From: PKWO01 sp036384915
Lineage (GTDB): Bacteria; Pseudomonadota; Gammaproteobacteria; Burkholderiales; Burkholderiaceae_D
Reading direction: 5' to 3'
Length of the DNA: 38,248 nt
Assembly (NCBI GenBank): GCA_036384915.1
Contig: DASVLJ010000031.1
Coordinates: 1-38,248 of the forward strand
A program made the translations under genes and the position numbers. Of the stretch, positions 16,939-25,600 are shown one piece after another. Position 1 is the stretch's first letter. Every line of letters begins with the position of its first letter. The notes below the pieces were generated by a model, which did not search any database, was not told where the DNA came from, and worked only from the letters and a program-made list of their open reading frames with translations.

Positions 16939-18315
16939 ATGAGCAATTCCGTATTTACACATAGTCAAGACCAGTTGAAACAGCTCGCGCAGGACGTATT
17001 GCGTTACGCCAGGGAAAGAGGCGCTTCGCACGCGGTAGTGGAAATCAATGAAGGGCAGGGCCTCTCGGTCGGCGTGCGCAAGGGCAAGATCGACACCATC
17101 GAGCAAAACAAGGACAAAGGCATGGGCGTCACGGTTTATCTGGCCGAAAAAGGCCAAGACCGGGGCCCGATGCGCCGCGGCGACGCCAACACCACGGACT
17201 TTTCGTCAAAATCCCTGCAGGCTGCCGTCGACGCCGCCTACAACATCGCCCGCTTCACCTCGGCCGACGATTGCGCCGGCCTGCCCGAGCCCGACACGCT
17301 TGAGATGCACCCGCGCGACCTGAAACTGTGCCACCCCTGGCGCATCACTACTGAAGAAGCGGTCGAACTGGCCCTGCGCGCCGAAGCTGCCGCCTTCGCC
17401 GTGGACAAACGCATCACCAACAGCGACGGCGCCGGCGTCTACGCCCAGCAATCGCACTTCGTCAACGCCAACACGCACGGCTTCATGGGCGGCTACGCCC
17501 ATTCGCGCCACACGCTCTCCGTCTCGCCCATCGCCGGCAAGGGCGCCGGCATGCAGCGCGACGACTGGTACACCTCGCAGCGCAATGCCAAGGACATGGC
17601 CAGCCCGGAAGCGGTAGGCCGCTACGCCGCCGAACGCGCCCTGGCACGGCTGAACGGCCGCAAGCTCGATACGCGCAAATGCCCCGTGCTGTTCGAAGCC
17701 CCGCTTGCAGCCGGCCTGTTGGGCGCCTACGTGCAAGCCACCTCGGGCGGCGCGCTGTACCGCAAATCGAGCTTCCTGGTCGATTCCCTGGGCAAGCAAG
17801 TCTTCCCCGGGCATATTGAAATCCTCGAAGACCCGCACGTCATCGGCGCGGTCGGTTCGGCCCCGTTCGACGACGAAGGCGTCAAGACGCAAAAGCGCGA
17901 CGTGGTCAAAAACGGCGTGGTGCAGGGCTACTTCCTCTCCACCTATTCCGGCCGCAAGCTCGGCATGAAGACCACAGGCAACGCCGGCGGCTCGCACAAC
18001 CTCAAGCTGCTGTCGAGCCAGACCAAAAAGAGCGACGACTTCAAGGCCATGCTCAAAAAAATGGGCACGGGCCTGTTCGTCACCGACCTGATGGGCCAAG
18101 GCGTCAATTACGTCACGGGCGATTATTCGCGCGGCGCTTCCGGCTACTGGGTCGAGAATGGCGAGATTCAATATCCGGTCGAGGAAATCACGATTGCCGG
18201 CAACATGAAGGAAATTTTCATGCAGATCGTGGCGGTGGGGGCGGATACCTTGATACGCGGAACCAAGGAGACGGGGTCGGTGCTGATTGAGAGCATGACG
18301 GTGGCGGGAAACTAA
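16939..18315 (+). CDS. pmbA: Metalloprotease PmbA/TldE
   Basis: PmbA (TldE) pairs with TldD to form a heterodimeric cytosolic protease that trims unfolded peptides, for example in maturation of microcin B17 and degradation of CcdA antitoxin. The start at 16939 (MSNSVFTHSQDQL) gives 458 residues, close to the usual length. The longer open frame back to 16282 is antisense to yjgA and has no family counterpart. Recognisable segments are VGVRKGKIDTIEQNKDKGMGVTVYL, the SFLVDSLGKQVFP stretch and, near the end, GQGVNYVTGDYSRGASGYWVENGEI. TldE subunits lack the HExxxH metal site of TldD, and I see none here. tldD is not in the window. The stop TAA overlaps the next start (TAATG). Confidence 0.94.
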   Translation: MSNSVFTHSQDQLKQLAQDVLRYARERGASHAVVEINEGQGLSVGVRKGKIDTIEQNKDKGMGVTVYLAEKGQDRGPMRRGDANTTDFSSKSLQAAVDAAYNIARFTSADDCAGLPEPDTLEMHPRDLKLCHPWRITTEEAVELALRAEAAAFAVDKRITNSDGAGVYAQQSHFVNANTHGFMGGYAHSRHTLSVSPIAGKGAGMQRDDWYTSQRNAKDMASPEAVGRYAAERALARLNGRKLDTRKCPVLFEAPLAAGLLGAYVQATSGGALYRKSSFLVDSLGKQVFPGHIEILEDPHVIGAVGSAPFDDEGVKTQKRDVVKNGVVQGYFLSTYSGRKLGMKTTGNAGGSHNLKLLSSQTKKSDDFKAMLKKMGTGLFVTDLMGQGVNYVTGDYSRGASGYWVENGEIQYPVEEITIAGNMKEIFMQIVAVGADTLIRGTKETGSVLIESMTVAGN

Positions 18316-18602
18316 TGGCATCTGCGGATGCGAAGGCCGCTCTGGAATCGGCGACCCTCCTGCGACGTCAAGACCTTTCCCCTATTGCCGCCATCAAAAG
18401 CTTGCGCGAACAATTCGGCCTGGATCTATCACAGGCGAAAGGCTTCGTGACTTTGGCCGCGAGCGGCGTATCGCTGGATCAGCAGCAAGGCCTCTTGATG
18501 CCAGCGTTGAGGCAGTTGTTCCAGGAGATGGAAGATGGTGACGACAATTGGGGGCCGTCCAAGATTCAGAGCCGGTTGAACGCTTTGTCGTCCGAGAAGT
18601 AA
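18315..18602 (+). CDS. Small protein resembling the ribosomal L7/L12 C-terminal domain
   Basis: The product has 95 residues. The ATG uses the last base of the pmbA stop (TAATG), so translation is coupled to pmbA. The segment SPIAAIKSLREQFGLDLSQAKGFV closely follows the pattern of the L7/L12 C-terminal helix-turn-helix (KIAVIKVVRExTGLGLKEAKDLV). The acidic, Gly-rich linker of true L7/L12 and the N-terminal dimer domain are missing, so this is not rplL. Such standalone L7/L12-CTD-like proteins are common but of unknown role. A C-terminal DGDDNWGPSK stretch is unusual. I am confident it is a gene, less so about the fold. Confidence 0.7.
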   Translation: MASADAKAALESATLLRRQDLSPIAAIKSLREQFGLDLSQAKGFVTLAASGVSLDQQQGLLMPALRQLFQEMEDGDDNWGPSKIQSRLNALSSEK

Positions 18603-18680
18603 GTTGCGCACGCGCCATAGTTGTTCTTGCCGACTTCAGGGGCTTGCAAACAAGGTGGGCTCCATATAGTCCCCGCGATA

Positions 18681-19259
18681 TTATGCCGACCCGGCCGGCG
18701 GCACTGAGCGGTTCTTGTCGACGACACAAAAGACGATGCGTGCGAAGACATAAGCAAATGCCAGCAGCAGCGCCGACAGCGCCACCTCATTGGCATAAGC
18801 CAGCGGCAGCAGCAACCAGGCCAGCGCATAGCCCAACCCGCCGAGGAACAGCGCACGGCCATTGGCCCGCAGCAGTGTCGCTAGGCGCCGGGACGTGACG
18901 GCTTTCTTGGGAATGACATTGGCAAACACTATCACCATCGCCCCGGCGAGAAACTGACTGGCACGCATGCGAAACTCGCCCGAATCGGCCACCCATCCCA
19001 GCGCCACGAACCAACCCTCACTCAGCATCAGGCCAACAAAAACGATGGATTGCGTAATGCTGCGGCGCGCTTCCATCATCGCCGCATTGGTATCCGCGTA
19101 GCGGCTGCAGATTTGACGCAAAGCCCACGCCACGCCAAGCACGCCTATGCCGAGCAGGCATTGCACGCGGGGCTCCGGATTCACATAAACCGCATAGCCG
19201 CCGACTGTCACAACCCATAAGGTGAGTAGCAGCGCAATTTTGTCCAAAGTCGTTTTCAT
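18681..19259 (-). CDS. Six-helix integral membrane protein, cotranscribed with ArsR regulator (SdpI-like arrangement)
   Basis: The 192-residue product has about six hydrophobic helices (near 9-28, 33-50, 70-90, 104-117, 135-155 and 157-176). Its ATG overlaps the arsR stop by four bases (ATGA), so the two genes form an operon with coupled translation. ANVIPKK at about 112-118 recalls the GNxxPK motif of the SdpI/DUF1648 immunity family, and ArsR-SdpI operons are known from Bacillus sdpRI, where the membrane protein both protects from a toxin and sequesters the repressor. Full homology to SdpI is not clear (the GIRxPWTL motif is not seen), so this remains a membrane protein of unknown function. 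Confidence 0.7.
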   Translation of the reverse strand: MKTTLDKIALLLTLWVVTVGGYAVYVNPEPRVQCLLGIGVLGVAWALRQICSRYADTNAAMMEARRSITQSIVFVGLMLSEGWFVALGWVADSGEFRMRASQFLAGAMVIVFANVIPKKAVTSRRLATLLRANGRALFLGGLGYALAWLLLPLAYANEVALSALLLAFAYVFARIVFCVVDKNRSVPPAGSA

Positions 19260-19573
19260 CGCTTACCTTCCCGCCGGAAATTCGACCCCATAGTTTGATC
19301 GTCCGGCGCCTTCACCTGGATGCCCAATAAGCCGGCAAACCCGGCCAGGGCCTCTTCCAGCACTGAGAGTTTTAGGCAATACACCACGCTCTTCCCCTGC
19401 TTGGTCGAGTCGATCAAATCGGCCTCGCGCAGGATGGAAAAATGTACAGACATGGTCGGCTTGGACACGTCGAAATGATCCGCCAACTCGCCCGCTGTGA
19501 GCGGGCCATCCTTTAACAGGGTCAACACCTGGCGTCGCGTCGGATCGGCCAGGGCTTTGAATACTTTATTCAT
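19256..19573 (-). CDS. ArsR-family transcriptional repressor (SdpR-like)
   Basis: The product is 105 residues from the ATG at 19573, beginning MNKVFKALADPTRRQVL, the normal N-terminus of this subfamily. The frame extends to 19759 but that part runs through the promoter and lacks family features. The winged helix is complete: LTAGELADHFDVSKPTMSVH as the HTH, FSILREADLI, then the wing STKQGKSVVYCLK. The CxC metal site of arsenic and cadmium sensors is absent, so it is probably not a metal sensor. It resembles the SdpR/PagR-type autorepressors. The promoter carries an inverted repeat between the -35 and -10, consistent with autorepression. The mRNA appears leaderless. Confidence 0.88.
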   Translation of the reverse strand: MNKVFKALADPTRRQVLTLLKDGPLTAGELADHFDVSKPTMSVHFSILREADLIDSTKQGKSVVYCLKLSVLEEALAGFAGLLGIQVKAPDDQTMGSNFRREGKR

Positions 19574-19580
19574 GGTTTTA

Positions 19581-19609
19581 AATTTAGCTAATCGTCTAAA
19601 TGATGTCAA
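19581..19609 (-). promoter_or_regulatory. arsR promoter with embedded palindromic operator
   Basis: On the minus strand a perfect -35 TTGACA (19604-19609) is followed by exactly 17 bases and a -10 TAAATT (19581-19586). The inverted repeat ATTTAG, eight bases, CTAAAT (19582-19601) spans most of the spacer and overlaps the -10. A repressor bound there would occlude RNA polymerase. The ATG of arsR begins only seven bases after the -10, so transcription should start at or next to the A of ATG, giving a leaderless message. Confidence 0.75.
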
Positions 19610-19715
19610 GGGTTTTTCGACAAATCCTTGAAGCTGGCGGCCTTGCAATTGTTTCGTTGCTAACCGCCAAAGTCGGGCATTAGAATCAAGCTCTTTCGAT
19701 AAACGTCGGCAAGAA

Positions 19716-21185
19716 ATGATCAGCAAGGACCTTTTGTACGCGTTGCAAACCCGTAGCAAGCAATTGATTCGGGCATTGGATGATTTCGCGGCCCAGGTGA
19801 AAAATCACTCGGTGGACGAACGCTGGACGATAATCGGCGAAACCATCAGGCTGGTCATGGAGCTGTCGCCGACACAGGCGAAATACAGCCACCTTGTCAA
19901 GTCCGTCAACTACGCGTGGATGGCGGCTGCCGACCAGTCGCAAGAGGATGCGAATCGGCTATACGAAGCCGTCGTCGCCAAGCTGGAGCAAACCGTCTGG
20001 ACGCGCTCGGATGAAGCGCAAGTCGCCTACCAGCTGATCAATGTCTTTCACGAGCACCATTTCCACGGCCAAAAGAAATTCTTGTCCGAGGCGCTGAGGC
20101 AGCATTCGCACAGGCTCCTGGGTGTGATTCGATCGCTTGCCGACCATTCTACGCAATGCTTATTCGCTATCCCCATCAAGCCGCACCCTGGAATCGGGGC
20201 GGACGCCATCGAGATGCTGCTGGAGATTTATTTTTATCACGTAGGCCTCATGAATGCCAACGATCTGCGCGGTGAAGCCGCTACGTTGTTGCTGCCGCTG
20301 GTGCAGGCGAATCCGGGAATAGGGAATAATCTCACACTTTCCCTGCTACAGTATCACCCGGAGCGGGCGCTTGTCGCGAGCCGGCTTATTGAGCGTTATC
20401 TGGCTCTGGATGGGATTGAGAATCGCGGGGGCATGTTCCTCTGGATGATGTTGGAATTGCTGGACAATGACGGCGATAGCTTCCTCTACGACGACCTGGA
20501 CAAGATCACGGCACAGCTTGAAACCCTGTCCAAGCCATGGAGCGGCGAGCAGTTCGATACGTTTGCCCGCTATGCCTTCTTTTATCGGCTAAAGACCGAT
20601 GAAGATAGGCGCCTCATCCTGACAAAATCGAAGAAGGCAATGCGGCTGGCAAAAATGATCGCCGACAGCGGCCGTACCGGAACGCATATCGATGCCTTGA
20701 GGGCGCTGTGCCTGTCGCTCGGCCCCCCCAAGCCCAAGGCGCCACCGACCAAGGATGACGTACATCAATTCAAGGATCTGAACTTCAAGCTGCTAGTCAT
20801 ACAGGAGCTGATGTATGCGCAGAAAAAACTTTTGCCGCGCTTCGACGTCCGCGAATTCGCGCGGCTTTACACTGAACGCGAGATCATGGTAGAAAGTGAC
20901 GGTTACGCGGTCATTCCGGAAGCCTTGGCCTATTTCCAAGCGTTGCCGATCCCGGATTCATTGCTCGAGCAAGTGGAAGACATGGAATTCGACGGTGGAC
21001 TGGAAATCTACCGCCACATTTATCCGCATTGGGATGGCGAGTGCGAAACCTTCGACGTGGCTTCCGCGGAAGACGTCAAGTTGCTTCCCAATTTGAAACG
21101 TCTGGCGGGTATGCCGGAAGCATTCGTCAAAAAGTACGCGGCAGAATTGGCTAACAAATCAATACGTGTAAGCGGCTTGTTGTAG
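19716..21185 (+). CDS. Uncharacterised 489-residue protein (C-terminal DUF6892-like domain)
   Basis: I do not recognise a characterised function. The first 340 residues look all-helical, with repeat-like pairs and no signal peptide or membrane helix, so it should be cytosolic. The last 130 residues (FKDLNFKLLVIQELMYAQKK, LLPRFDVREFA, VIPEALAYFQALPIP, GLEIYRHIYPHWDGE, VKLLPNLKRL) resemble, from memory, a domain catalogued as DUF6892 that also occurs in multi-domain proteins with leucine-rich-repeat-like ends. The gene is divergent from arsR (142 bases between starts) and stands alone. Its stop TAG is the tail of a GTAG repeat head at 21182. Base composition is slightly less GC-rich than the core genes, so recent arrival is possible. 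Confidence 0.6.
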   Translation: MISKDLLYALQTRSKQLIRALDDFAAQVKNHSVDERWTIIGETIRLVMELSPTQAKYSHLVKSVNYAWMAAADQSQEDANRLYEAVVAKLEQTVWTRSDEAQVAYQLINVFHEHHFHGQKKFLSEALRQHSHRLLGVIRSLADHSTQCLFAIPIKPHPGIGADAIEMLLEIYFYHVGLMNANDLRGEAATLLLPLVQANPGIGNNLTLSLLQYHPERALVASRLIERYLALDGIENRGGMFLWMMLELLDNDGDSFLYDDLDKITAQLETLSKPWSGEQFDTFARYAFFYRLKTDEDRRLILTKSKKAMRLAKMIADSGRTGTHIDALRALCLSLGPPKPKAPPTKDDVHQFKDLNFKLLVIQELMYAQKKLLPRFDVREFARLYTEREIMVESDGYAVIPEALAYFQALPIPDSLLEQVEDMEFDGGLEIYRHIYPHWDGECETFDVASAEDVKLLPNLKRLAGMPEAFVKKYAAELANKSIRVSGLL

Positions 21186-21252
21186 GTCGCATAAGCCTGG
21201 GACGCGTCCCGGCAATAAGCACTCGCCAAAGCTGGGACATGTCCCAGCCTAC
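21182..21252. repeat. Paired CTGGGAC palindromic repeat between convergent genes (second REP-like family)
   Basis: The element fills the whole gap between two convergent genes. The left unit has a GTAG head (21182-21185), then after ten bases CCTGGGACGCGTCCCGG, with the 12-base perfect core GGGACGCGTCCC. The right unit is the perfect 18-base GCTGGGACATGTCCCAGC (21231-21248) ending in CCTAC, a GTAG head on the minus strand. Both heads provide the stop codon of the gene entering from that side (TAG at 21183-21185 on plus; TAG from 21251 to 21249 on minus). It could serve as a bidirectional transcript end, but no U tract is seen. Confidence 0.8.
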
Positions 21253-22640
21253 TTGGTTTGTTTCATCTGCCGAAGCAACATCACCACCATCCCCACCAAC
21301 ACCAGCAAGCCCACGCCCAATACCCCCCAAAGCAAGCCCTTGGACTTCCCCGCCTCAGCAGGCGCCACAGGTCCAGCAGACGCAACAATCGCCGCAACCG
21401 GCTGCAGCGTCGCCGCCGTAGCCGCCACCTCTTGATCTTCCCGATAATTCGGCAACAAGGTCGCCGCAGGCATGGCTGAGCCGCTCACCTTGTCCGCGCC
21501 CCAGGCCAACACAAACGGCCCATTGCCGCGCGCCAGGAATACCAGTGTCTGCGGCACAAACCCAACCTGCAGCGTCGGCGCCGCATTGCCGATCCCGCCG
21601 CCGCTTGCGTCGAAAGCCAGGCGCAATTGCTGTGCCGGCGGCGCATCAAGCGCCAGGTCAGGCGACGTCACCTCGCTCTTGGGGGATTGCAGCCGGTAAG
21701 CCACGCTTTGCGAAATGGTCTCCCAACTGCCCTTTTGCCGGTCAGGCGTTGGCGGCAGATAGCGTTGCACTTGCATGGGCGCGAGCGTGTTCACTTGCGG
21801 CAGGGCGATGCGCAGGGTTTCCAGCGGAATCTTGCCGGGCAATGCGTAGTCGTAATGGTTGTTTTCGCTTTGCACCGCTTGCAGCGATTCGGTCCATAGC
21901 ATGTGCGAGCCGAGGGGGGCGAATTTGCGCGTCAGCACTTCGGCGCCCGTTATCGTCGGTGCGTCGGCATCCTGCCACAGCACGCGCAGGTATTTGCCGG
22001 CCTTGCCGTCGAGCTCGAACGTATCCTTGTCTATGGTTTGCCCGCCTTGCTGCAGGTGCACCCATTGCACGCCGCCGGCAAGCAGGCGCCATTGCTGCAA
22101 GTCGTCGCTGGTCTCTATCGAGAGCGGGTGGAAGGGCGTGGTGCTTGGTTGCGCCAGGATGTGCAGCGCGTGGATGGTTTCCCGCACCTTGCTGACGTCG
22201 ATTACGCTGCCGACCACGGCCAGGGTCTTGCCTCCCTTGTTCTTGCTGGTTGCCACCAGCGTGCCGTCGGGCTTGCGCTGCACCTGGAGCGAGACGTCGC
22301 TTGTCTGCGCGTCGGCATCCTGTTGTTCGGCGATGGGAAAGATGGGCACGGCTTGCCGTGCCTCTTTGGCTTGCGGCGTGTCGAGCGGGCGCAGCAGTGT
22401 ATACGGCACCGCCTCGCCCTGGCTGTTGAACACGCGCACGTCGCCCAGGTCTTCGCGTTGCACGCCCTGGTACACCGGCAGGTTCAGGCTGAATTGGTAG
22501 AACGGCCCGCCGGCTGCAGGCAAATCGATTTGCGTGCGATAGCGGAAGTTCTCGGGCCTGACTGTTGCGCCCGGCGTTTGCGCCTGAGCAGGCAGGGCCA
22601 GGGCGGCGGCAAGGCCGAAGGCCAAGAGGCGATGGTTCAT
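21249..22640 (-). CDS. DUF3999 family exported/membrane-anchored protein
   Basis: From the ATG at 22640 the product has 463 residues. It starts with a signal peptide (LLAFGLAAALALPAQAQ, cleavage probably after AQA), followed by FRYRTQIDLPAAGGPFYQFSLNLPVYQGVQ, the opening of DUF3999. A beta-rich periplasmic domain follows, and the protein ends with one membrane helix (LLWGVLGVGLLVLVGMVVMLL) and a short positively charged tail. The start overlaps the stop of the DUF2339 gene (ATGA), a pairing that recurs in proteobacteria. Function is unknown; partnership with the DUF2339 membrane protein in the envelope is likely. The frame continues upstream to 23084 inside the DUF2339 gene but has no family support. 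The stop TAG comes from a repeat head. Confidence 0.85.
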   Translation of the reverse strand: MNHRLLAFGLAAALALPAQAQTPGATVRPENFRYRTQIDLPAAGGPFYQFSLNLPVYQGVQREDLGDVRVFNSQGEAVPYTLLRPLDTPQAKEARQAVPIFPIAEQQDADAQTSDVSLQVQRKPDGTLVATSKNKGGKTLAVVGSVIDVSKVRETIHALHILAQPSTTPFHPLSIETSDDLQQWRLLAGGVQWVHLQQGGQTIDKDTFELDGKAGKYLRVLWQDADAPTITGAEVLTRKFAPLGSHMLWTESLQAVQSENNHYDYALPGKIPLETLRIALPQVNTLAPMQVQRYLPPTPDRQKGSWETISQSVAYRLQSPKSEVTSPDLALDAPPAQQLRLAFDASGGGIGNAAPTLQVGFVPQTLVFLARGNGPFVLAWGADKVSGSAMPAATLLPNYREDQEVAATAATLQPVAAIVASAGPVAPAEAGKSKGLLWGVLGVGLLVLVGMVVMLLRQMKQTK

Positions 22641-25600
22641 GATGCGGGGCTTTCTTCCGGTGTCGTGGTTGTCGTGGTCGTTGCGCGCGGCGGCAGCGGG
22701 GCGAAGTAGCCTACCACGAGCAGCAGGATACCGATGACGATGAACGATACGATGCGCGCCAGGCTGCCGTGCGCGGCCAGTTCGACCAGGAATAGTTTCA
22801 GCACCACCACGCCCATCAGCACCGCGCCGGTGATCCACACCCAGCGGTTCCTGCGCCGGTTTCCCGAGAGCATGGTGCAGATTGCCACTGTCCCCCAGGC
22901 TACCGAGAGCGCGGTCTGGAAGGTGGTCGATTGCCACAGCGCGTCGGCATCCCACGCGACGCCGGCCCAGTGGTGGCAGGTGCGCGCCACGATGCCGGTG
23001 AGGATGGCCAGCCCGGTTGCGGAGCCGGCCATGGCGAAGGGGATGCGTGCGCCGCGTAAGGTTTCGCGCTGCGGCCACCACCACAGCACGATGCCGAGTA
23101 GGGCCGCGAGCTGGGCGATTTCAAGCGGGTTCAGCACTGGCACGTAGGGCAGCGGTGCGGCATCGCCGGCGGAAACGAGGTTGGCGAACCAGACCCAGGC
23201 CGTGAGATACAGCGCCATCGGGATCGCGGCAACGAACACATAAGCCTCGGGCTGCGCGCGCAACGGCCATGCATGGCGGATGCGCTTGAAGTTCAACAGC
23301 AGCAGATATGCCACCGGTGCGATCATCCAGCCCAGGAGCGGCCAGGCGCCGGTTGCATCGCCAAGTCCTGCGAAGCGCCAGCGCAACTCGTCGGCGGCGA
23401 TGGTGACGAACAGCCACACGCCGGCAACGTGCGCCGCCTGTTGCGCCAGCTTGGCCAGCCAGTTTTCCTGCTGTTTCAGCAGCACGCCATGCACCGCCAG
23501 CGCCGCCGGCCATGCCAGTGCGGCCATTGATGCCAGCGGGTGTGTCATGTCCGAAGCCCACACGCCGCAGGCGATCAGCCATAGTGCGGGCGGATAGAGC
23601 AGGGTGGTTTGCCCCAGGCTGTTCCAGTTCCACAGGCGGGCAAGCGCAGTCCAGAGCAGTGCCGTCGCCATGGTCAAGGCCAGCATGCAGGCAATCACGG
23701 TTGCGGGCCCATGGGAACTGAACACGCGCCCGATTTCATTGACCCAGCCGAAGGCCCACCAGATGACGGCCCAGGCGAGCGCGATCCAGCCCAGCGCAAG
23801 GTTGGCACGCACTGTCTGGCCTGAGGCTGGCACACGATGCAGCAGCCGCGCGCACATCAGGCTGGCTGTGGAAATCAGCACCGGCCCCCAGAAGCCGCTA
23901 TGCATGAAGGGCTTGTATTTGTCGAGGCTATAGCTGACGAATACCGGCAAGATGAATTGCGCGATCACGTGGCCCACGCCGGCTGCGGCCTGCAGCAGCA
24001 CGGCCAATATCATCGCCGCCACGTGGCGCATGCGCACGGCCCACCAAACGGTGGCCAGGCCGATCAGCGACCAGGCGAACACGGCATAAGTCAGGCTCAG
24101 CACGAATAGCGGCGCCAGGCAGAGGAAAACGATGCCGGCCAACAGAGCTATCGTGGCGACCAAGCCGAATTGGGGCGGCGCGTCTTGCCGTGCCAGTGCG
24201 GCATTCCAGCGTTGCACGGCGAGCCAGACGCTGGCGATCATGCCGGTGCCGATCAGGCTGACCAGGAATAGGGCGGAAAATCCTTCGTCGCCGCCGCTGC
24301 TCAACGCCGATGCCCCGGCCGCCGCATGCAAGGTGGTGGTGAACAGCGCGCCGGCCGCAGCCTGATACAGCCAGCCGAAGATCTGCAGCAGCCGCTCGTT
24401 CCAGCGCAAGCCTAGCCACAACAGCGCCACGCCGAGCACGGCCATCAAGGCGCTGCCCCATTGCATGGGGAAGAGCGTGAACGGCGTCAGCGCGAGGAAC
24501 AGGGCGCCGGCGGCCATCACGGCGGGGCGAGCCGCCGTTTCCCAGGCTGCCACCTGCGCCTTCTCGCGCCGCGCGAGGAAGCAGATCCATCCCGCGCTGG
24601 CGGCGAGGATCAGGCAGCCGAGCGTGGGTGCGATCAATGCCGGGCTTACATCGCCCGTGCGCATCGCCGCCAGCGAACTGAGGGCAGACGCCAGCAGGAT
24701 CAGCAAGGCAAAGGCGCGGCCATGCACGCGGTTCTGGCGCAAGCCTATCCAGTACAGGCCGCCGGCCTCGATGGCCCATGCTGCCGAAGTCCAGGCCTGG
24801 TCCAGCCCGAGCGGAATCGCCACGCTGCCGAAGATCACGGCCAGCGCCAGCAGGGATTCGCTCAAGAGCAGGTAACGCCGCCCGCCGCTCCTGAACAGCA
24901 GCATGGCCAGCGCAGCATAGAACAGGCCGAAGCCGAGCGCACTGAACGCCGCGCCATAGGTGAAGGTTTGCACCATGCCGTATTGCAAGGCGAACGTACT
25001 GACGGGCACGCAAAACGCCAGCACGCCATCGACATAATTCAACTGCGCCGCACTCCGGCGGATTTGCGCGCCGAATCCCTCCGCCTCGGGCACGTCGGCG
25101 CTAACGAGTACACGGCGCGCAAACAGCACCGTGATCAGCACGTACAGAGCGAAATAGAGCAGCAGGAAAGGTTCGCACTCGCCGAACATGGAAGGCGCAT
25201 AAAACTTTGCCGCCCAGCCGCCCACCAGCATGAAAGTCGACGCGAAGCCGATCAGGTTCAATACGCGCCAGGCCTTGAACCAGGCAATGGCGGTGATGCC
25301 GAGATTGAGCACGGTCAGGAACAGGAACAATCCGAGATGCGCATCATGCCCGGTCGAACCCAGGATGGGGGTGGCAAAGCCGCCCAGAGTGCCGGCAATC
25401 GCCATTGCCAGCGAATCCTGCAGGATGGCCAGGAGCGCCGCAAATGCCGCTACCACTATCAGCACGGCAAAGCCCGCAGTCGGCGGCAACAGGTTCGACA
25501 CCCGCATCGCCGCCAATGGCGTGAGGTACATCACCGCTACGCCTGCGCCTTGCAGGATCAAACCGTAGTTGTCCTTGCGCCCGCGCAGGCGCCAACCCGT

